Assembly: GCA_034430555.1 (NCBI GenBank)
Contig: DAOUEM010000568.1
Location: forward strand, 1 to 8,697
Source of the DNA: DAOTXK01 sp034430555
GTDB taxonomy: Bacteria > Chloroflexota > Anaerolineae > Aggregatilineales > Ch27
Direction of reading: 5' to 3'
Length of the DNA stretch: 8,697 bases
In this document: one piece after another, positions 5,918-8,697 of the stretch
Position numbering within the stretch: position 1 is the first letter of the stretch
How the letters are laid out: each line of letters opens with the position of its first letter
Position numbers and translations under genes: made by a program
The notes under the pieces: generated by a model
What the model saw: only the letters and a program-made list of their open reading frames with translations
The model's database searches: none
What the model was told of the DNA's origin: nothing

Positions 5918-6144
5918 CGATTGGTTGCCTCCTCGTAGTACTCCCGCAGGATTTCGGTGAGCAGCGCATCATGGGCCAGCGATGGATCATCGGCAAATCC
6001 CGGGAGTGTCACGATCATGGTAAAGAGTTCCTGCAAGCCCAGTGCGTCCAGGTCCTGGTCCGGGTAGCGTCTCATGAGTGCCAGCACGATCTCATAGGAT
6101 GATTCCCAGTAAAGGGGCTGAGGCGACTCGGGTATTTCAGACAT
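5914..6144 (-). CDS. iscX: IscX-family Fe-S assembly protein
   Basis: The core aligns without gaps over about 63 residues with E. coli IscX as I recall it. Shared are the W near the start (LYWESSYEI for LKWTDSREI), the YPDxD turn (RRYPDQD for DAYPDLD), the FxDDP motif (GFADDP for DFDDDP), and an acidic end (YYEEA for WLDEA). IscX binds IscS and iron and modulates cysteine desulfurase activity in Fe-S assembly. The ATG at 6144 gives 76 residues, close to the family's roughly 66. Alternatives are ATG 6156 and GTG 6192; the last has AGGA six bases upstream and would add 16 residues. The gene heads the nuo operon and overlaps nuoB by 4 bp. No iscS, iscU or hsc genes are nearby, which is unlike its usual setting. 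Confidence 0.82.
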   Translation of the reverse strand: MSEIPESPQPLYWESSYEIVLALMRRYPDQDLDALGLQELFTMIVTLPGFADDPSLAHDALLTEILREYYEEATNR

Positions 6145-6229
6145 GCCAACTGGCATCCTGCTGCTGTCCGGACGAACGTGGGTTTGGTACACATTGTGTC
6201 CTGGCCTGGGCGTGTGCCAGACGCACGAT

Positions 6230-6238
6230 ATTTTACCA
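6230..6238 (-). promoter_or_regulatory. Candidate extended -10 promoter of the iscX-nuoB-nuoCD-nuoI operon
   Basis: On the minus strand TGGTAAAAT (6238-6230) fits the extended -10 pattern TGnTATAAT. I see no good -35 at 16-18 bases, which extended -10 promoters can do without. A start near 6223 gives a leader of about 80 bases. The 179-base gap 6193-6371 otherwise holds only a small palindrome, TCGAA-GGA-TTCGA (6308-6320), and A/T-rich sequence. Confidence 0.4.
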
Positions 6239-6371
6239 GAAGGCTGGCAGCTAACGTTGCTTCTACCACTACCTTAATCAAGATGCTGCCGACCCGGTTA
6301 GTGTACATCGAAGGATTCGAGAAATCAAGAAATCGGACGTGTTCGGTAAAAAATTCACAGGCCGCCGCCGT

Positions 6372-7034
6372 TTATCGCAAGTCCGGTGCCAGGTCGGTGC
6401 TCAACGTCGCCAGCATCCGCTCGAAGGTGCTCGAAAACTGGTCCCACGCGCCCTCCAGGGTAGAGGCTTGAACCACCAGGTAAAAATCGTCTTCCAGGTC
6501 TAGCAGCAACAGGTTCACGTCCATGCCGGCGTCGGCGAAAAATACATGGGCAGCCTGTTTGTCATGGACGGTCAGCGCTGTAACGTCGAAGGATTCATCC
6601 TGCGCGCTCGCGTCTGCAAAGACGAGGGCGAGGATATCCTGCGGCGCGGCGCCGCTTTCCAGCCCTGTGCCGACGATCGATGACAGGTTATCGAGGGTGA
6701 GCAGGCGGAAATCAACAATTACTTCTCCCACCGCGCGAATCACCTGGGCATTCGGCGCATTCGTCACCCGGAAGGCGCCGATCTGCTGGAATGCCGCTTC
6801 CCACCCCTGGGGGTATGACACGGCAATGCCGGTCGGGTCTTCGTACACGTTGGTCAGCGTGAGCTGGTCAAACGGCAGATTCAGGCTGCCGCGTGAGAGG
6901 TTGCCCATGGTAGACCCAATGGCCGGCACGAGGGCCACGGCCACGATGATAATCAGTAGAATATACTGCCAGGTGAGCGGATCGTCTGCCTGTTGACGTG
7001 CGGAGGCAGGCGCCGACTGTGGCTGTTCATTCAT
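6372..7034 (-). CDS. Membrane-anchored protein of unknown function
   Basis: The 220-residue protein has a polar N-terminus (1-21), one hydrophobic helix (about 23-41, WQYILLIIIVAVALVPA), and a globular domain of about 175 residues. By its features it is probably tethered to the membrane with the domain outside. The domain opens with YEDPTGIAVSYPQGWEAAF (64-82), the 'f-d-...-i-v-Y-P-x-G-W' pattern seen in PsbP/DcrB-like folds, and ends with a helix near FERMLATL (204-211) as such domains do. This suggests a PsbP-like fold, but the resemblance is weak and no function follows from it. There are no cysteines. GGAG lies 13 bases before the ATG, a long spacing. A candidate promoter is at 7094-7122. 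The gene is on the same strand as the nuo operon but is separated from it by 180 bases and an apparent promoter. Confidence 0.8.
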   Translation of the reverse strand: MNEQPQSAPASARQQADDPLTWQYILLIIIVAVALVPAIGSTMGNLSRGSLNLPFDQLTLTNVYEDPTGIAVSYPQGWEAAFQQIGAFRVTNAPNAQVIRAVGEVIVDFRLLTLDNLSSIVGTGLESGAAPQDILALVFADASAQDESFDVTALTVHDKQAAHVFFADAGMDVNLLLLDLEDDFYLVVQASTLEGAWDQFSSTFERMLATLSTDLAPDLR

Positions 7035-7093
7035 GATGCCAGGATTTCTCCGTTTGGTAAGGGTAGCTAGCCGGTAACTGACGACCGCCCCTA

Positions 7094-7122
7094 GTATACG
7101 CTATTCGACTGCTCCTCCCAAG
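7094..7122 (-). promoter_or_regulatory. Candidate promoter for the membrane-anchored protein gene
   Basis: On the minus strand TTGGGA (7122-7117), a 17-base spacer and TATACT (7099-7094) give 9 of 12 consensus bases. A start near 7087 leaves a leader of about 53 bases. Confidence 0.5.
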
Positions 7123-7171
7123 TAGCGGCGGCCAAATCGCCTCAGACGTGCGCGCCGGGACCAGGGTCGTT

Positions 7172-7200
7172 TTGTACGCCACTCCTGGCGCGGTTATAAT
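7172..7200 (+). promoter_or_regulatory. Candidate promoter for rmd-gmd
   Basis: TTGTAC (7172-7177), a 17-base spacer and a perfect TATAAT (7195-7200) precede rmd. The -35 is weak. Transcription from about 7207 would give a leader of 45 bases that includes the small frame at 7238-7264. The promoter is divergent from the one at 7094-7122. Confidence 0.5.
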
Positions 7201-7237
7201 CGTCGGGCTCAGGCAGCGACAAGGGGAGAGAAAAGTC

Positions 7238-7264
7238 ATGGAGAGTGCCGCGTGCGCGTGCTGA
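7238..7264 (+). other. Possible 8-codon minicistron overlapping the rmd start
   Basis: An ATG at 7238 preceded by the strongest purine-rich site in the region (AAGGGGAGAG, 7221-7230, about seven bases upstream) opens a frame reading MESAACAC, which stops with TGA at 7262-7264. It is out of frame with rmd and ends 12 bases into it, after the GTG start at 7252. It may be translated and couple to rmd, or the site may simply load ribosomes. No evidence of function beyond this layout. Confidence 0.35.
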
Positions 7265-8247
7265 TTACCGGGGCGGAGGGTTTTGCCGGCAGCACCCTGA
7301 TCCGCCATCTGTTGGGGGTGGATGCCGGCCTGGAACTGCATGGCACCGTTCGCTTTTCTCCGGCGGATTACCCGCACCTGGGCCAGACGCTTGCCAGCGC
7401 GACCCAGATCGATTTGCGTGTTCCTGCCGCCGTGCTGGCCCTGATGGATCGCCTCAAGCCGGACATGATCTACCACCTGGCCGCGCAGGCCTTCGTGCCC
7501 CGTTCCTTTGAGGACCCCTGGGAGACGCTGGAAAACAACATCCGTTCCCAGCTCAACCTGTTCCTGGCCGCCATCAAATTGAACATCGCCCCCCGGTGTT
7601 TGATTGTCGGGTCTGCTGAGGTTTATGGTATTGTGCCGCCGCAAGACCTGCCTATCACTGAGGATTTCCCGCTTCAGCCGACCAATCCCTACAGTGTCAG
7701 TAAGGTCGGGCAGGACATGCTGGCCCTGCAATACCACTTGAGTCACGGTCTGCCGATCGTGCGCGTGCGGCCCTTCAATCATATTGGTCCCGGCCAGAAT
7801 CCCGGTTTTGTCGCCCCGGCCTTCGCCACCCAGATCGCGCGCATTGAACAAGGCTTGCAGCCGCCGGTCATCAAGGTGGGCGATCTGTCGCCGCAGCGGG
7901 ATTTCACCGACGTGCGGGATGTGGTGCGGGCCTATCACCTGGCGCTGACCAACGGTCAGCCGGGTGCGGTCTATAATGTGTGCAGCGGGTGCGCCTACAG
8001 CATTCAATATCTGCTGGACGTGCTGCTCGAACATAGCGACGTGGCCGTCGAAGTGACCGTCGATCCGGAACGGCTGCGCCCGGTGGAGCAGCCCGTGGTA
8101 CGCGGCTCGTTCGATCGTTTGCAGGCTGATACCGGTTGGCGGCCCGAAATCTCGTTTCGGCAGAGCCTGGTCGACGTCCTGGCTGAATGCCGGCAGCGTG
8201 TGCGCCATGAGCAAGAGCAACCTGAGCAACCATCAAGGAGTTCATGA
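7252..8247 (+). CDS. rmd: GDP-4-dehydro-6-deoxy-D-mannose reductase (GDP-D-rhamnose synthesis)
   Basis: This 331-residue extended short-chain dehydrogenase reduces the 4-keto group of GDP-4-dehydro-6-deoxy-D-mannose with NAD(P)H, giving GDP-D-rhamnose. Visible are the Rossmann motif GAEGFAG (7-13), HLAAQ (75-79), the catalytic serine S121 (GSAEVYG) and Y147-x3-K151 (YSVSK). The stretch RPFNHIGPGQNPGFVAPAF (173-191) and RDFTDVRDVVRAY (216-228) are typical of Rmd rather than of GDP-fucose synthase or UDP-glucose epimerases. The start is GTG at 7252 with GGAGAG six bases upstream; no in-frame start lies further up. The tail after about residue 315 is Gln/Glu-rich and probably disordered. The gmd gene follows after three bases, and Gmd makes its substrate. 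A related 4-ketoreductase specificity cannot be excluded. Confidence 0.88.
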   Translation: MRVLITGAEGFAGSTLIRHLLGVDAGLELHGTVRFSPADYPHLGQTLASATQIDLRVPAAVLALMDRLKPDMIYHLAAQAFVPRSFEDPWETLENNIRSQLNLFLAAIKLNIAPRCLIVGSAEVYGIVPPQDLPITEDFPLQPTNPYSVSKVGQDMLALQYHLSHGLPIVRVRPFNHIGPGQNPGFVAPAFATQIARIEQGLQPPVIKVGDLSPQRDFTDVRDVVRAYHLALTNGQPGAVYNVCSGCAYSIQYLLDVLLEHSDVAVEVTVDPERLRPVEQPVVRGSFDRLQADTGWRPEISFRQSLVDVLAECRQRVRHEQEQPEQPSRSS

Positions 8248-8250
8248 GTG

Positions 8251-8697
8251 ATGACGAAAAGCGCGTTGATTACCGGAATAACCGGGCAGGATGGATCGTA
8301 CCTGGCGGAGTTTTTGCTGGACCAGGGGTATCAGGTGTACGGGCTGGTACGCCGCACCAGTACCGTCAATTTCTCCCGCATCCACCATATCCAGGAACGC
8401 GTGACCTTGATTTCCGGTGACATGCTGGATCAGACCTCGCTGATGACGGCCCTGGAGCAGAGTCAGGCGGACGAGGTCTACAACCTGGCCGCCCAGAGTT
8501 TCGTCCAGACCTCGTGGACGCAGCCCGTGTTTACCGGTGATGTGACCGCGCTGGGCGTGACCCGGCTGCTGGATGCCATCCGCACGGTGAACCCCAAGAT
8601 TCGCTATTACCAGGCGTCGAGCAGTGAAATGTTTGGCAAGGTGCGGGAAGTCCCGCAAAATGAAACGACGCCGTTTTACCCCCGCAGTCCTTACGGC
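8251..8697 (+). CDS. gmd: GDP-mannose 4,6-dehydratase (partial, 3' end beyond window)
   Basis: The first 149 residues of a protein that usually has 320-370. It converts GDP-D-mannose to GDP-4-dehydro-6-deoxy-D-mannose with bound NADP as hydride shuttle. The N-terminus ALITGITGQDGSYLAEFLL (5-23) with G9, G12, G15 is the family's nucleotide-binding hallmark, followed by RRTS (34-37), NLAAQSFVQTSW (78-89) and QASSSEMFGKV (121-131). By alignment with E. coli Gmd (Thr132, Glu134, Tyr156) the catalytic residues are S124, E126 and Y148; the paired lysine is just past the edge. The ATG at 8251 (or GTG 8248 in frame) is preceded by AAGGAG (8235-8240). An ATG at 8244 overlapping the rmd stop is out of frame. 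It is cotranscribed with rmd. Confidence 0.97.
   Translation, partial: MTKSALITGITGQDGSYLAEFLLDQGYQVYGLVRRTSTVNFSRIHHIQERVTLISGDMLDQTSLMTALEQSQADEVYNLAAQSFVQTSWTQPVFTGDVTALGVTRLLDAIRTVNPKIRYYQASSSEMFGKVREVPQNETTPFYPRSPYG

Noticed and set aside
7027..8229. Minus-strand open frame of 400 codons opposite rmd
   Set aside because: It lies opposite a clear Rossmann-fold reductase and crosses the divergent promoter region; no domain is recognisable.
8244..8246. ATG overlapping the rmd stop as a start for the next gene
   Set aside because: Its frame does not encode the dehydratase; the real frame begins at 8251 or 8248. It is also only three bases from AAGGAG.
8242..8658. Minus-strand frame of 138 codons opposite gmd
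   Set aside because: Antisense to the unmistakable N-terminus of GDP-mannose dehydratase.

Overview
This 8.7 kb window is a bacterial chromosomal segment with high G+C and strong Shine-Dalgarno sequences before nearly every gene. The mix of genes suggests Chloroflexota, perhaps an Anaerolineae-like lineage: a stand-alone STAS regulator, fused NuoC-NuoD, a cysteine-rich orphan and GDP-rhamnose genes. That placement is an inference from general resemblance; no marker here settles it.

Layout, left to right. (1) A minus-strand pair: an anti-sigma factor antagonist (STAS), followed by the first codons of another gene that runs off the left edge and may be its kinase partner. (2) A divergent control region (about 398-616) with promoters on both strands, then a plus-strand gene for a small membrane protein. 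(3) A bidirectional terminator at about 911-955. (4) A minus-strand gene for an Mrp/ApbC-type P-loop ATPase, with a palindrome-rich leader. (5) A small minus-strand gene for an unrecognised protein with two CxxC pairs. (6) A strong terminator (2660-2693) ending a minus-strand operon transcribed as iscX-like, nuoB, nuoCD, nuoI. (7) A minus-strand gene for a membrane-anchored protein of unknown function. (8) A divergent intergenic region, then plus-strand rmd and the first 149 codons of gmd.

How the genes fit together. nuoB, nuoCD and nuoI encode the peripheral connecting (Q) module of respiratory complex I. It carries clusters N2, N6a and N6b and most of the quinone site. No membrane-arm, NuoA or NADH-module gene is present, so the rest of complex I must be elsewhere if it exists. 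The position before nuoB, where nuoA often sits, is taken by an IscX-family gene (an Fe-S assembly factor) that overlaps nuoB by 4 bp. About 0.7 kb downstream of nuoI is an Mrp-family ATPase, a family of Fe-S carriers that includes the mitochondrial complex I assembly factor Ind1. This copy lacks the usual cluster-binding CxxC. The Fe-S maturation theme around the complex I core is the most interesting aspect of the window.

The right end encodes GDP-mannose 4,6-dehydratase (gmd, partial) and GDP-4-keto-6-deoxymannose reductase (rmd), which together make GDP-D-rhamnose for surface polysaccharide or glycoprotein. I saw no IS element, CRISPR array, tRNA or rRNA.
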